Assembly (NCBI GenBank): GCA_025359045.1
Contig: JANYHN010000004.1
Coordinates: forward strand, 1 to 56,613
Length of the DNA stretch: 56,613 bases
From: Hyphomicrobiales bacterium
GTDB taxonomy: Bacteria; Pseudomonadota; Alphaproteobacteria; Rhizobiales; Aestuariivirgaceae
Direction: 5' to 3'
Shown here: positions 17,551-26,206 of the stretch, piece by piece
Layout: each line of letters starts with the position of its first letter
How positions within the stretch are numbered: the first letter of the stretch is position 1
Notes under the pieces: model-generated
The model's input: the letters and a program-made list of their open reading frames with translations, nothing else
Database searches by the model: none
Told to the model about the DNA's origin: nothing
Made by a program: the position numbers and the translations under genes

Positions 17551-18036
17551 ATGCCCAAACCATTTATCGGCGAACTTCAAACAGTCGAGAACCAATGGAC
17601 TGATTACAACGGCCACCTCAATATGGCCTACTACGCAGTGATGTTTGATAAAGCTGCTGAACATCTGTTCTGGGGGTTCGGGCTAGGTCCTGATTATGTG
17701 AAGCAAACCAATTGCTCCTTCTTCACCCTCGAAACCCATACAACTTACACCCAAGAAATTCACGCAGGCGATGTGGTGCGCATCGAAAATCACCTCATCG
17801 ATGCTGACCATAAGCGCGTGCATTATGTGCAACAAATGTATCACAACGAAAAAAACTTCCTCTCATGTGTGCTGGAAGTCATCATCGCGCATGTTGATTT
17901 GAACTTGAAAAAAACCGCCGCCTTTCCGCCAGAAATTCAGTCGAAGATTGACGCGATGTTGCTAGCGCACAAAGTGCTAACTCTTCCACCGCAAGTAGGT
18001 CACACGATCGGCATCCCCCGTCGCCCCGCCCCATAA
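17551..18036 (+). CDS. Hot-dog fold thioesterase
   Basis: 161-residue acyl-CoA thioesterase-like protein. The motif TDYNGHLNMAYYAVMFDKA (about 17-35) is the conserved 4HBT-type entrance, with the aspartate/asparagine near the active site, and is shared with betainyl-CoA-type thioesterases. HTTYTQEIHAGDVVRIENHLIDAD follows as the central strands. An AAGGAAA ribosome-binding site precedes the ATG. It is divergent from the FAD oxidase gene with only 32 bp between start codons. Substrate unknown. Confidence 0.8.
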   Translation: MPKPFIGELQTVENQWTDYNGHLNMAYYAVMFDKAAEHLFWGFGLGPDYVKQTNCSFFTLETHTTYTQEIHAGDVVRIENHLIDADHKRVHYVQQMYHNEKNFLSCVLEVIIAHVDLNLKKTAAFPPEIQSKIDAMLLAHKVLTLPPQVGHTIGIPRRPAP

Positions 18037-18113
18037 CCGTCACACTCCCGTAAAACTTCCGGCTTAGTTATCGCCCATCAATGGTTCCAACAAGGAATCA
18101 AAGGGAGTTTAAG

Positions 18114-18317
18114 ATGGTCAACACTGGTTATGCACATTTCGCTGAAGCACTGGTTTTTGCCCATGGCCAGCAAGCCCTAGGCGAAGCCGCCAGACACGCT
18201 TTGCTTTGCGAGCGCTCGGGGGACACAGAAACCGCTGATACTTGGCGCAAAATTCAAAATGAGGTGAAACTGCAATTCGCCAACCCAAGTTACGAACAAT
18301 TGCGTCATTGCGCCTGA
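18114..18317 (+). CDS. Small conserved protein of unknown function
   Basis: 67 residues, mainly helical and soluble, without recognised domain. It has an alanine- and charge-rich middle (EALVFAHGQQALGEAARHALLCERSG) followed by DTWRKIQNEV. The start at 18114 is supported by a strong AAGGGAG at 18101-18107; an in-frame start at 18081 lacks one. It sits 50 bp upstream of uvrD on the same strand. I do not recognise a family. Confidence 0.65.
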   Translation: MVNTGYAHFAEALVFAHGQQALGEAARHALLCERSGDTETADTWRKIQNEVKLQFANPSYEQLRHCA

Positions 18318-18341
18318 TATTCGCCTCGTAAACCTCTATAT

Positions 18342-18366
18342 AGGGATCATGAGAATCGTGATCCCT
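18342..18366 (+). promoter_or_regulatory. Perfect inverted repeat abutting the uvrD start
   Basis: AGGGATCA (18342-18349) and TGATCCCT (18359-18366) form an 8-bp perfect inverted repeat with a 9-nt spacer, ending one base before the uvrD ATG at 18368. CTATATA just upstream could be a -10 box. The site could be an operator over the promoter or a hairpin at the very 5' end of the message. It is not a LexA box of the alphaproteobacterial GTTC-N7-GTTC type. Confidence 0.45.
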
Positions 18367-18367
18367 A

Positions 18368-20713
18368 ATGTCCAATAATCCAATCGACCTGAACGACTTT
18401 GACGACGAGCCTAGTCCGAAGGCTGGCAGCATTTCTGCACGCGCCATGGGGGCCGGTGGCGAACCCGCCTATCTCAAAGGCTTAAACCCCGAACAGCGCG
18501 AAGCTGTCCTTCGAATCGATGGGCCATTGCTGGTTCTCGCGGGTGCAGGCACTGGCAAAACCCGCGTACTCACAACTCGACTCGCACACATTCTCACCAC
18601 ACAAAAAGCTTGGCCCAACCAAATCCTTGCCGTCACGTTCACAAACAAGGCCGCGCGCGAAATGAAAGAGCGCATCGGTCATCTCATCGGTGGTATGGTT
18701 GAGGGTATGACGTGGCTTGGAACCTTCCACGCGATCGGCGTCAAAATCCTGCGCAATCATGCCGAGCTTGCAGGCCTCAGGTCGGGCTTTTCAATTCTCG
18801 ATGATGATGATCAGGTGCGCTTGCTGAAACAACTCATTCAGGCCGAAGGCATAGATGAAAAGCGCTGGCCCGCTCGTGCGCTCGCAAACGCGATCGACGG
18901 CTGGAAAAACCGTGGCCTCACCCCCGATAAAGTTCCGCAGGGCGAGGCCTATTCATTTGCCAATGGTTTGGGCGGAAAACTCTATGCCGATTATCAAGCG
19001 CGCCTGAAAACGGTGAACGCTGCTGACTTTGGCGATTTGCTTCTTGAAGTTCTCCGCATCTTCCAAAATCACCCTGATGTTTTGAAATCCTATCAAACCA
19101 AATTCAAATATATGCTTGTTGATGAATATCAAGATACCAACGTCGCGCAATATCTTTGGCTGCGCCTGCTCGCGCAGGGTCATAAAAATATCTGCTGCGT
19201 GGGTGATGACGATCAATCGATTTATGGTTGGCGTGGCGCTGAAGTCGACAACATTTTACGCTTTGAAAAAGACTTCCCAGGCGCAGGCGTGATCAGGTTA
19301 GAGCGCAATTATCGATCAACGCCCGATATTCTGGGTGCTGCATCAGGCCTTATAGCCAAAAATGAATCACGCCTCGGCAAGACTCTCCGCACTGATAAAA
19401 CGGAATCAACACCTGTTACCGTGCGCGGCCATTGGGACAGCGTGGAAGAAGCCCGCACCATTGGCGACGACATTGAAGCTCATCACCGCCAAAAACATCA
19501 CCTCAATGAAATCGCCATCCTCGTGCGTACGTCTGCACAAATGCGCAGCTTTGAAGATCGCTTCATCATGGCGGGCATTCCCTACCGCGTTATCGGCGGA
19601 CCGCGCTTTTATGAGCGCGCCGAAATTCGTGACGCCATGGCCTATCTCAAAATCGTCGCCTCTCCCGACAATGATCTGGCTTTAGAGCGCATCATCAACA
19701 CACCCAAACGCGGCATTGGCGATGCATCAGTCAAAAAAATGTATCAAACCGCGCGTGCGCGTAGGTCATCACTCTATGTCGCCGCCGCTGAAATGTTGAT
19801 GACAGACGAGCTGCCCAACAAAGCCCGCACTGTGCTGCGACTGCTGATCGAAAATTTCACCCGTTGGCGCAAACAGGTTGATGTGATCCCGCATAATGAA
19901 TTAGCTGAAATCGTGCTTGATGAATCCGGCTACACGGAAATGTGGCAGCTCGACAAAAGTCCCGAAGCTGAAGGCAGGCTCGATAACTTGAAAGAGCTCG
20001 TGCGTTCGATGAGCGAATTTGAAAACTTGAACGGTTTCTTGGAACATGTGGCGCTTGTGATGGACCGTGACCAAGGCAACGATGAAGACCGCGTAAACAT
20101 CATGACACTGCATTCCGCAAAGGGCCTGGAGTTTCAAACCGTATTTCTGCCAGGCTGGGAAGAAGGCTTGTTCCCATCAAAACGTTCGCTCGATGAGAAA
20201 GGCCGCAGCGGCTTGGAGGAAGAGCGGCGCTTAGCTTACGTTGGCATAACCCGCGCCAAATTGCGCGCCACCATAACTTTCGCCCAAAACCGCCAGACCC
20301 ACGGCCTCTGGCAAACTGGATTACCAAGCCGATTCATTGATGAGCTGCCCGAAAAACACGTCGAAGTCGCCGCCATGAGCAACTCATACGGCGGGCATGA
20401 TTTAGGCACCTTCGGCACCAGCCGCTTTGATCAAGCGACCACCTTCGGCCAAGGTAGCTACTCAACCCCCGGCTGGAAACGCGCGGCGGCCCGCAAAGAT
20501 TCCAGCGAAGTCTCACGCCACACAACCCGCTTCATCGAAGGCGAACTCACCGCCAGCAGCGCCAAACCATCGGCGTTTGTTCAAGGCGACCGCGTATTCC
20601 ACCAAAAATTCGGCTATGGCGCGATTATGAATGTGGAAGGCAATAAACTGACGGTGGATTTTGAGATGGCTGGTGAGAAGCGGGTGATTGATAGTTTTGT
20701 GGAAAGAGGCTGA
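18368..20713 (+). CDS. uvrD: ATP-dependent DNA helicase UvrD/PcrA
   Basis: Superfamily 1A 3'-5' helicase of 781 residues acting in nucleotide-excision and mismatch repair and in clearing transcription-replication conflicts. Motifs in order: LNPEQREAV (Q motif), GAGTGKT (Walker A, about 60-66), VDEYQDTN (Walker B), DDDQSIYGWRGA (motif III region), LERNYRSTPDI (motif IV), TLHSAKGLEF (motif V) and YVGITRAK (motif VI). The C-terminal domain ends in a short Tudor-like region (VFHQKFGYGAIMNVEGNKLTVDFE), as in PcrA/UvrD. No Shine-Dalgarno lies between the upstream inverted repeat and the ATG. Confidence 0.96.
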   Translation: MSNNPIDLNDFDDEPSPKAGSISARAMGAGGEPAYLKGLNPEQREAVLRIDGPLLVLAGAGTGKTRVLTTRLAHILTTQKAWPNQILAVTFTNKAAREMKERIGHLIGGMVEGMTWLGTFHAIGVKILRNHAELAGLRSGFSILDDDDQVRLLKQLIQAEGIDEKRWPARALANAIDGWKNRGLTPDKVPQGEAYSFANGLGGKLYADYQARLKTVNAADFGDLLLEVLRIFQNHPDVLKSYQTKFKYMLVDEYQDTNVAQYLWLRLLAQGHKNICCVGDDDQSIYGWRGAEVDNILRFEKDFPGAGVIRLERNYRSTPDILGAASGLIAKNESRLGKTLRTDKTESTPVTVRGHWDSVEEARTIGDDIEAHHRQKHHLNEIAILVRTSAQMRSFEDRFIMAGIPYRVIGGPRFYERAEIRDAMAYLKIVASPDNDLALERIINTPKRGIGDASVKKMYQTARARRSSLYVAAAEMLMTDELPNKARTVLRLLIENFTRWRKQVDVIPHNELAEIVLDESGYTEMWQLDKSPEAEGRLDNLKELVRSMSEFENLNGFLEHVALVMDRDQGNDEDRVNIMTLHSAKGLEFQTVFLPGWEEGLFPSKRSLDEKGRSGLEEERRLAYVGITRAKLRATITFAQNRQTHGLWQTGLPSRFIDELPEKHVEVAAMSNSYGGHDLGTFGTSRFDQATTFGQGSYSTPGWKRAAARKDSSEVSRHTTRFIEGELTASSAKPSAFVQGDRVFHQKFGYGAIMNVEGNKLTVDFEMAGEKRVIDSFVERG

Positions 20714-20765
20714 TAAGATCGATCAGAGTGCACATGTCTGAGTTGGCCAGCAGAAAAATTCAAAC

Positions 20766-21179
20766 TTAGTTTAAAACCTGCTGCTCAATCGCCGACTTAT
20801 CAATCACCGACCACACCGCCCAAATCCTGCCTTCCTTAAATTCATAAAAAACATTCTCAGTAAAAGAAATGCGTTTGCCATTGACGGGCAGTCCCAGAAA
20901 AATTCCCTTGGGCGCACAATTAAAAAGCAGGCGTGACGCGATACGAGGTGGGTCACAGATCAGCAATTGAACATTGAAATGAAGATCGGGAATGTCTTTA
21001 AAATCTTTTTCCAGCATCGCTGTATAGCCAGAAAGTCCAATGCGCTTACCGTTGTGTTGCGCATCATTATGAACAAAGTTGCCAAGCTTCGGCCAATCCT
21101 GCGCATTGAGGCAGGCGATGTAGTTGCGATAAATATCGGCAAGATTGTTCACCTCAACTGGCCTAAAATCCGTTGCCAC
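20766..21179 (-). CDS. SnoaL-like / ester cyclase family protein
   Basis: 137-residue protein of the NTF2-like SnoaL fold. Recognisable parts: NLADIYRNYIACLNAQDWPKLGNFVH, GLSGYTAMLEKDFKDIPDLHFNVQLL and ENVFYEFKEGRIWAVWSVIDK near the C-terminus. These proteins often bind small hydrophobic molecules, and many have no known reaction. The 5' end overlaps the preceding minus-strand gene by 31 bp, so the two are co-expressed. Function cannot be assigned further. Confidence 0.72.
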   Translation of the reverse strand: MATDFRPVEVNNLADIYRNYIACLNAQDWPKLGNFVHNDAQHNGKRIGLSGYTAMLEKDFKDIPDLHFNVQLLICDPPRIASRLLFNCAPKGIFLGLPVNGKRISFTENVFYEFKEGRIWAVWSVIDKSAIEQQVLN

Positions 21180-21448
21180 TCATCTGCAATCGTCAAAGCC
21201 CGCTTCCCACCAACGCGGCGATACCAATAAGCCGCGTTCGCATTATCGCCCTCAATCCAATGCGCCAGCGCATGCACAATGTCGTATTGAGGATTGCCTT
21301 CATCTTGCTGACAAATAGCATGGGCCTTTTCCCACTCGGGGCCCATCATCAACCTACCTTTTTTCAACCACCAAAGCGCTTGCTGCGGCGGCAACAACCC
21401 AGTGGGTGGAGTGGGGTTAGAAAACGATACAGGATCAAGCTTTGTCAT
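21149..21448 (-). CDS. Conserved hypothetical protein
   Basis: 99-residue soluble protein with no family I can name. It is tryptophan- and histidine-rich in the middle: ALWWLKKGRLMMGPEWEKAHAIC, DIVHALAHWIEGDNANAAYWYRRVG. This has the look of one helical repeat unit of the TPR/Sel1 kind. It begins at 21448 and overlaps the SnoaL-like gene by 31 bp. Its start codon lies in the loop of a perfect 8-bp inverted repeat. Confidence 0.65.
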   Translation of the reverse strand: MTKLDPVSFSNPTPPTGLLPPQQALWWLKKGRLMMGPEWEKAHAICQQDEGNPQYDIVHALAHWIEGDNANAAYWYRRVGGKRALTIADEWQRILGQLR

Positions 21449-21456
21449 TGATCCTG
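21430..21456 (-). promoter_or_regulatory. Hairpin with a start codon in its loop
   Basis: On the minus strand CAGGATCA and TGATCCTG form a perfect 8-bp inverted repeat around an 11-nt loop that begins with the ATG of the 99-residue protein. The left arm contains AGGA, the only Shine-Dalgarno-like sequence. Folding would hide the ribosome-binding site. The half-site GGATCA/TGATCC is shared with the repeat in front of uvrD, though the spacing differs. Confidence 0.45.
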
Positions 21457-21494
21457 TTTAGCACAATAATAAAAATTGTGAATGCAGCTAAACC

Positions 21495-21968
21495 TTAAGC
21501 CGTCGCTGAGACAAACTTCAACGCCACGCCATTCATGCAATAGCGCAGACCCGTCGGCTTAGGCCCATCATCAAACACGTGACCGAAATGTCCGCCACAG
21601 CGACGGCAATGCACTTCGGTGCGCGTTGCAAACAAGGTGTTATCATCCTGCTTGTTGACTGCATTAGGCATCACATCAAAAAAGCTTGGCCAGCCTGTTC
21701 CGCTGTCAAATTTCGTTTCAGAAGCAAAGGCCGGCAAATCACAACCAGCACAAGCAAAGGTTCCCTTGCGGTGTTCATCCAACAATTTGGACGTAAATGG
21801 ACGCTCAGTCGACTCTTGGCGCAAAACTGCAAAAGCCTCAGGCGACAATAGCTTTTTCCATTCTTCTTCCGATTTGGTAATTTCAAATGTATCGGCTTCA
21901 GCCATCCGAGCACCAAAGCCCAAAGCAGCAAGCGAAATTCCGGCAAAACTTAAAGAACGACGATTCAT
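21495..21968 (-). CDS. msrB: Exported peptide-methionine (R)-S-oxide reductase
   Basis: Reduces the R form of methionine sulfoxide in proteins. The chosen start at 21968 has AGAGGAG 8 nt upstream and gives a 157-residue protein whose N-terminus, MNRRSLSFAGISLAALGFG, looks like a twin-arginine or Sec export signal. Zinc-binding cysteine pairs are CAGC and CRRC. The catalytic cysteine lies in LRYCMN near the end. GTGWPSF and HCRRCGGHFGHVFDDGP are classic MsrB motifs. The enzyme should work in the periplasm. Confidence 0.92.
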   Translation of the reverse strand: MNRRSLSFAGISLAALGFGARMAEADTFEITKSEEEWKKLLSPEAFAVLRQESTERPFTSKLLDEHRKGTFACAGCDLPAFASETKFDSGTGWPSFFDVMPNAVNKQDDNTLFATRTEVHCRRCGGHFGHVFDDGPKPTGLRYCMNGVALKFVSATA

Positions 21969-22061
21969 ATTTATTCTCCTCTGTTGCCCTATATATACGC
22001 CTTGCTGGGCTTTTGGACTACTCACAAGCTGTCCTCAGCCAATCAAACAAATGTGAGGAAA

Positions 22062-23450
22062 TCAAGCCGCCGCGTGACCAGAAAGATTTGTCCCCGCATT
22101 AGCGGGCAACCTTACAAAGAAAAATGTCGAGATCAATCCCACCGCCGCAACGACCACAAATGCCACCGCAAAATCGACCCGTCCCAAAACCACAACGCCG
22201 CGCATGAACTGCGAACCCTCCAAAACCAGCGCAGCGACTGCCACACCCAGCGCCAGCGATAACTGTTGTGCCACGGTATAGAGCCCATTGGCACGGCCCA
22301 CTTCCTCCGAAGTGACATCAGCGTAAGCAATCGAATTCAAACTGGTAAATTGCAAGGATCGCAACAGTCCTGCAAATAACAAAACCAGTACCATCACCAA
22401 AAACGGTGTCGTTGGCATAAAAAATCCGTTGGCTGCCATCATCACGCTAGAGGCAACGCCATTGAACACTAGCAGCTGCCGGTATCCCCATCGCTTTAAT
22501 GATTTCGCCGCCAAAAACTTCATCATCACGGCACCCAAGGCCGAAGCACAAGTGATACTGCCCGATTGGAAAGGCGTGAAGCCAAAACCCAGTTGTAACA
22601 TCAGAGGCAACAAAAATGGCACAGCACCAGCCGACACCCGGTAGAACATACCGCCCATAATGCTCACGCGCAACGTCTGCACACGGAGCATCGAAATATC
22701 AAGGATCGGATTTGCGATACTTTGCGCATGGCGCACATAAATCCAGATCAATATTGCGCCCGCTGCAATCATCGCAAAAATGACGATCGGTGGGAAAATC
22801 CCCTGCCCCAGTTCGGTCATGCCGAACACGGTGAGTGACAAGCCCAAACCAGAAAGCACAAAGCCTTTTACGTCCAATGGGGCAACACTTTCCGCCTTCA
22901 TATTTGGCATTAACCACGTGGCCAGCACCAATCCTAAAATTCCGAATGGCAAATTCATCCAGAAAATCCAGCGCCAGTGAAAATATGTGGTGATGAATCC
23001 ACCAATAGGCGGCCCCAAAAGTGGCCCGATCAATGCAGGAACAGTGAGCCACGCCATGGCATTCACATATTCAGATTTTGGCACAGTGCGCAGCATAACA
23101 ATGCGCCCCACGGGCACCATCAAAGCACCACCAAACCCTTGCACCGCCCGCGCCACCACCAGATATTCGAGCGACCCAGCAAAACCGCATGAGATCGAAG
23201 CCAACGTAAAAATCATCACAGCAAACCGAAACACGGTTCGCGACCCGAACCTGTCTGCCAACCAAGAAGAAATTGGCAAAAACACTGTTAGGCTCAAGAG
23301 ATAAGTCGTGAACGCCAGTTTCAACGCCACAGGATTGGTTCCCAAATCAGCAGCGATGGCTGGAAGCGATGTGGCAATCACCGTCGAGTCCATATTTTCC
23401 ATAAATAGAGCAGAAGCAAAGACGAGTGGTAAAACACGGTTAGGGTTCAT
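22062..23450 (-). CDS. MFS drug-efflux type transporter (DHA2 family)
   Basis: 462-residue integral membrane protein of the DHA2 branch of the major facilitator superfamily, with about 14 hydrophobic segments. Motifs: MENMDSTVIATSLPAIAADL in TM1 (motif D1), SSWLADRFGSRTVF (motif A), ARAVQGFGGALMVPVGR (motif B) and LIGPLLGPPIGGFI (motif C, antiporter signature). HsrA-like transporters read similarly. Probably a proton-driven efflux pump; the substrate is unknown. It is divergent from the ABC exporter gene across 166 bp. Confidence 0.87.
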   Translation of the reverse strand: MNPNRVLPLVFASALFMENMDSTVIATSLPAIAADLGTNPVALKLAFTTYLLSLTVFLPISSWLADRFGSRTVFRFAVMIFTLASISCGFAGSLEYLVVARAVQGFGGALMVPVGRIVMLRTVPKSEYVNAMAWLTVPALIGPLLGPPIGGFITTYFHWRWIFWMNLPFGILGLVLATWLMPNMKAESVAPLDVKGFVLSGLGLSLTVFGMTELGQGIFPPIVIFAMIAAGAILIWIYVRHAQSIANPILDISMLRVQTLRVSIMGGMFYRVSAGAVPFLLPLMLQLGFGFTPFQSGSITCASALGAVMMKFLAAKSLKRWGYRQLLVFNGVASSVMMAANGFFMPTTPFLVMVLVLLFAGLLRSLQFTSLNSIAYADVTSEEVGRANGLYTVAQQLSLALGVAVAALVLEGSQFMRGVVVLGRVDFAVAFVVVAAVGLISTFFFVRLPANAGTNLSGHAAA

Positions 23451-23582
23451 TTCTCCACACCATTAGCATGTGGCAAAAAAGCCGCACCTCAATTTTTCGT
23501 AAAAGTCATGCTTCCCACACAACCCAGATACAAATATACAGGAGAGCTGAGCTAGTTAGTTAGCCCCAGTACCGAATCTCAT

Positions 23583-23615
23583 ATGTCGGTCCCCGCAACT
23601 CAAAAAAGTTTGTAA
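23583..23615 (+). other. Ten-codon upstream ORF before the ABC exporter
   Basis: ATG TCG ... TTG TAA encodes MSVPATQKSL and ends one base before the ABC exporter ATG at 23617. The exporter has no Shine-Dalgarno of its own, so reinitiation after this short ORF is conceivable. CAGGAGAG occurs further upstream near 23540. It may equally be chance. Confidence 0.2.
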
Positions 23616-23616
23616 A

Positions 23617-25497
23617 ATGATCAACTGGTTTTTTAGCTGGCTCGAACGCCGCGTCGATAGTTTTCCTTTGGACGATCCGCAAATGCCGGATCCTTCAACT
23701 TGGGGATTTATTCGCCATTATTCGAAACCATTTTTACCTCTCCTTTTTGTCGGCTTCCTGTTGTCCGTTGTTATCGCAGTGATGGAGGTTCGGGTTTTCG
23801 CTTATCTCGGAACTTTGGTTGACACACTCGGAACTGCCAACCGCGAAACATTCTGGCAGGACAATAAATGGCAGCTCTTGTTTTATGGCGGCATCGCACT
23901 GCTTGTCATGCCGTTCCTGACTTTCACCGCGGACTCAATTGAAAACCAAGGCCTGCGTGGAAATTACGCCATGCGCATCCGCTGGATGGCGCATCGTTAT
24001 ATGCTGCGCCAATCGATGGAATTCTTCCATAATGAGTTTGCCGGTCGAGTCGCTACAAAAGTAATGCAAGCAGCATTGGGCGTGCGCGATGTTGTGATGA
24101 AGCTCACGCAAGTGATTGCCTGGGTCGTGGTCTTCTTCCTAACGGCGCTGGCTTCCTTCGCTGGCAATGATTTGCGTCTAACCATCCCCCTCCTCGTATG
24201 GCTGGTGCTTTATCTCATCACGCTTTCTTACTTCGTTCCCCGCCTCGGCAAAATGGCGGAAGTGCAGGCCGATGCGCGTTCCGTTGTAACGGGCCGGATT
24301 GTGGATACCTATACCAACATGCAAACCGTAAAGCTGTTTGCTCACACCTCGCGCGAAGATGGCTATGCCAAACAAAGCATGCAGTGGATGTTGCAGACTG
24401 TTCACAACTCCATGCGCACTTCAACAGGCATGAACATTTCGCTGAATGCTATCAACGGTTTGCTCCTCACATCCACCGCGGCCATGGCGACTTGGCTATG
24501 GCATCAAAACGCTATCACAGTGGGTGCAATCGCCTTCTCAGTCGGCCTTGTCTACCGCATGCTCGGAATGGCGCATTGGATGATCTGGGAAACTGCTGGC
24601 CTGTTTGAAGATTTCGGGGTGGTCAAAGATGGCGTTGAGGTAATCTCGCGCCAACACGCCGTGAAAGACGCGCCAAATGCAAAACCACTTCTCGTCACCA
24701 AGGGCGAAGTGATGTTCGATCACTTGCGCTTTAACTATGGTCAAACCATTTCCAAACGAGGCCATGACGTTATTGATAATTTCAACCTCACAATCAAGCG
24801 TGGCGAAAAAGTGGGTCTCGTCGGAAGATCGGGCGCTGGCAAATCCACCCTCGCAAATCTACTGCTGCGTTTTTATGATGTGGGTTCCGGCTCCATCACG
24901 ATCGACGGTCAAAATATTGCGGACGTGCAACAAGAAACCTTGCGCGCCGCAATCGGCGTGGTCACACAAGATACGTCCCTGCTCCATCGTTCCGTGCGCG
25001 ATAACATCGCCTACGGCAAACCTGATGCAACAATTGAGCAAGCGATGGCAGCAGCCGAAAAAGCTCACGCCGATGAATTTATCGATAACCTCGTTGATCC
25101 CAACGGCCGCAAAGGTTTGGAAGCCCATGTCGGTGAACGTGGCGTCAAACTTTCAGGCGGCCAACGCCAGCGCATCGCAATTGCCCGTGTGCTGCTGAAA
25201 AATGCACCAATCCTGATTTTGGACGAGGCCACCTCAGCGCTGGACTCAGAAGTCGAAGCCGCCATTCAAGAAAATCTCTACACTTTGATGGAGGGGAAAA
25301 CCGTTATCGCGGTCGCGCACCGTCTCTCCACCATAGCTGCAATGGATAGGCTAGTGGTCATGGATAAAGGTAGGATCGTCGAAGAAGGTAGCCATCAGGA
25401 ACTTTTGAAGAAAAAGAACGGCCTTTATGCCAGCCTGTGGAAGCGCCAATCCGGTGGGTTCTTGGTTGAAGAAGAAGCGGTGGAAGCAGCAGAGTAA
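23617..25497 (+). CDS. ABC transporter, fused permease and ATPase
   Basis: 626-residue half-transporter of the ABC-B (type IV exporter) family, working as a homodimer in the inner membrane. Residues about 35-330 hold six membrane segments. The nucleotide-binding domain follows: GLVGRSGAGKST (Walker A), VTQDTSLLHRSVRDNIAYG (Q-loop), KLSGGQRQRIAIARVLL (signature), ILILDEATSALDSE (Walker B) and AHRLSTIAAMD (H-loop). All catalytic elements are intact. Substrate may be a lipid, peptide or drug; context does not tell. The OmpA-like lipoprotein gene follows by 58 bp. Confidence 0.92.
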   Translation: MINWFFSWLERRVDSFPLDDPQMPDPSTWGFIRHYSKPFLPLLFVGFLLSVVIAVMEVRVFAYLGTLVDTLGTANRETFWQDNKWQLLFYGGIALLVMPFLTFTADSIENQGLRGNYAMRIRWMAHRYMLRQSMEFFHNEFAGRVATKVMQAALGVRDVVMKLTQVIAWVVVFFLTALASFAGNDLRLTIPLLVWLVLYLITLSYFVPRLGKMAEVQADARSVVTGRIVDTYTNMQTVKLFAHTSREDGYAKQSMQWMLQTVHNSMRTSTGMNISLNAINGLLLTSTAAMATWLWHQNAITVGAIAFSVGLVYRMLGMAHWMIWETAGLFEDFGVVKDGVEVISRQHAVKDAPNAKPLLVTKGEVMFDHLRFNYGQTISKRGHDVIDNFNLTIKRGEKVGLVGRSGAGKSTLANLLLRFYDVGSGSITIDGQNIADVQQETLRAAIGVVTQDTSLLHRSVRDNIAYGKPDATIEQAMAAAEKAHADEFIDNLVDPNGRKGLEAHVGERGVKLSGGQRQRIAIARVLLKNAPILILDEATSALDSEVEAAIQENLYTLMEGKTVIAVAHRLSTIAAMDRLVVMDKGRIVEEGSHQELLKKKNGLYASLWKRQSGGFLVEEEAVEAAE

Positions 25498-25555
25498 CGC
25501 CACCAAAATTCCGCCACAACTTGGCATCAAATCGCTGTGCTCGAGGGGATCACAT

Positions 25556-26200
25556 ATGAAATCTGGCCTAATTATCGCAACTGCGCTCACGCTGCTGCTC
25601 ACTGCCTGCACCACCAATCCTTACACGGGTGAACTCCAACCATCTAATACAGCCTTAGGCGCAGGCACCGGAGCAATTTTAGGCGGCATTGTCGGAGCAG
25701 TTGCGGCAGGTGATCGTAAAGCAGCTTTGGTTGGCGCTGGCATTGGCGCGCTCGCTGGTGGCGGCATCGGCGCTTACATGGATAACCAAGAATCCCAACT
25801 GCGCGATGATCTGGAAGGCACAGGCGTTTCAGTAAGCCGTGAAGGTGACAGCATCGTGCTCAATATGCCCTCCAACATCACATTCGACACTGATAGAGCG
25901 GAATTGAAATCCCAGTTTTATCCAACTTTAAATTCAGTTGCGGCTGTTTTCAAAAAATACAATCAAACGATCATCGATGTCGTTGGACACACTGATGCTT
26001 CGGGCACACCTGATTACAACTACGACCTCTCTCGCCGCAGAGCCGCCGCCGTCGCGCAATATCTTTCGTCACAACAACTCGACCCCAATCGTTTCTCAGT
26101 TGAAGGCCACGGCGAGAAAGACCCCATAGCCTCCAACGCAACAAAATCCGGCAAGGCACAGAACCGACGCGTTGAAATAACGATTTTGCCGCTCACATAA
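25556..26200 (+). CDS. OmpA-family outer-membrane lipoprotein with glycine zipper
   Basis: 214-residue lipoprotein. A signal peptide ends in the lipobox L15-T-A-C18 (LLLTAC), so C18 should be acylated. A glycine-zipper region follows (GAGTGAILGGIVGAVAAG, GAGIGALAGGGIGAYM). The C-terminal OmpA/MotB peptidoglycan-binding domain covers about 100-214, with DVVGHTDASGTPDYNYDLSRRRA and GHGEKDPIASNATKSGKAQNRRVEI. It ties the outer membrane to the wall. The start at 25556 is fixed by the signal peptide and GAGGGG upstream. Residues of the longer open frame belong to the end of the ABC gene. Confidence 0.92.
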   Translation: MKSGLIIATALTLLLTACTTNPYTGELQPSNTALGAGTGAILGGIVGAVAAGDRKAALVGAGIGALAGGGIGAYMDNQESQLRDDLEGTGVSVSREGDSIVLNMPSNITFDTDRAELKSQFYPTLNSVAAVFKKYNQTIIDVVGHTDASGTPDYNYDLSRRRAAAVAQYLSSQQLDPNRFSVEGHGEKDPIASNATKSGKAQNRRVEITILPLT

Positions 26201-26206
26201 GTCTTG

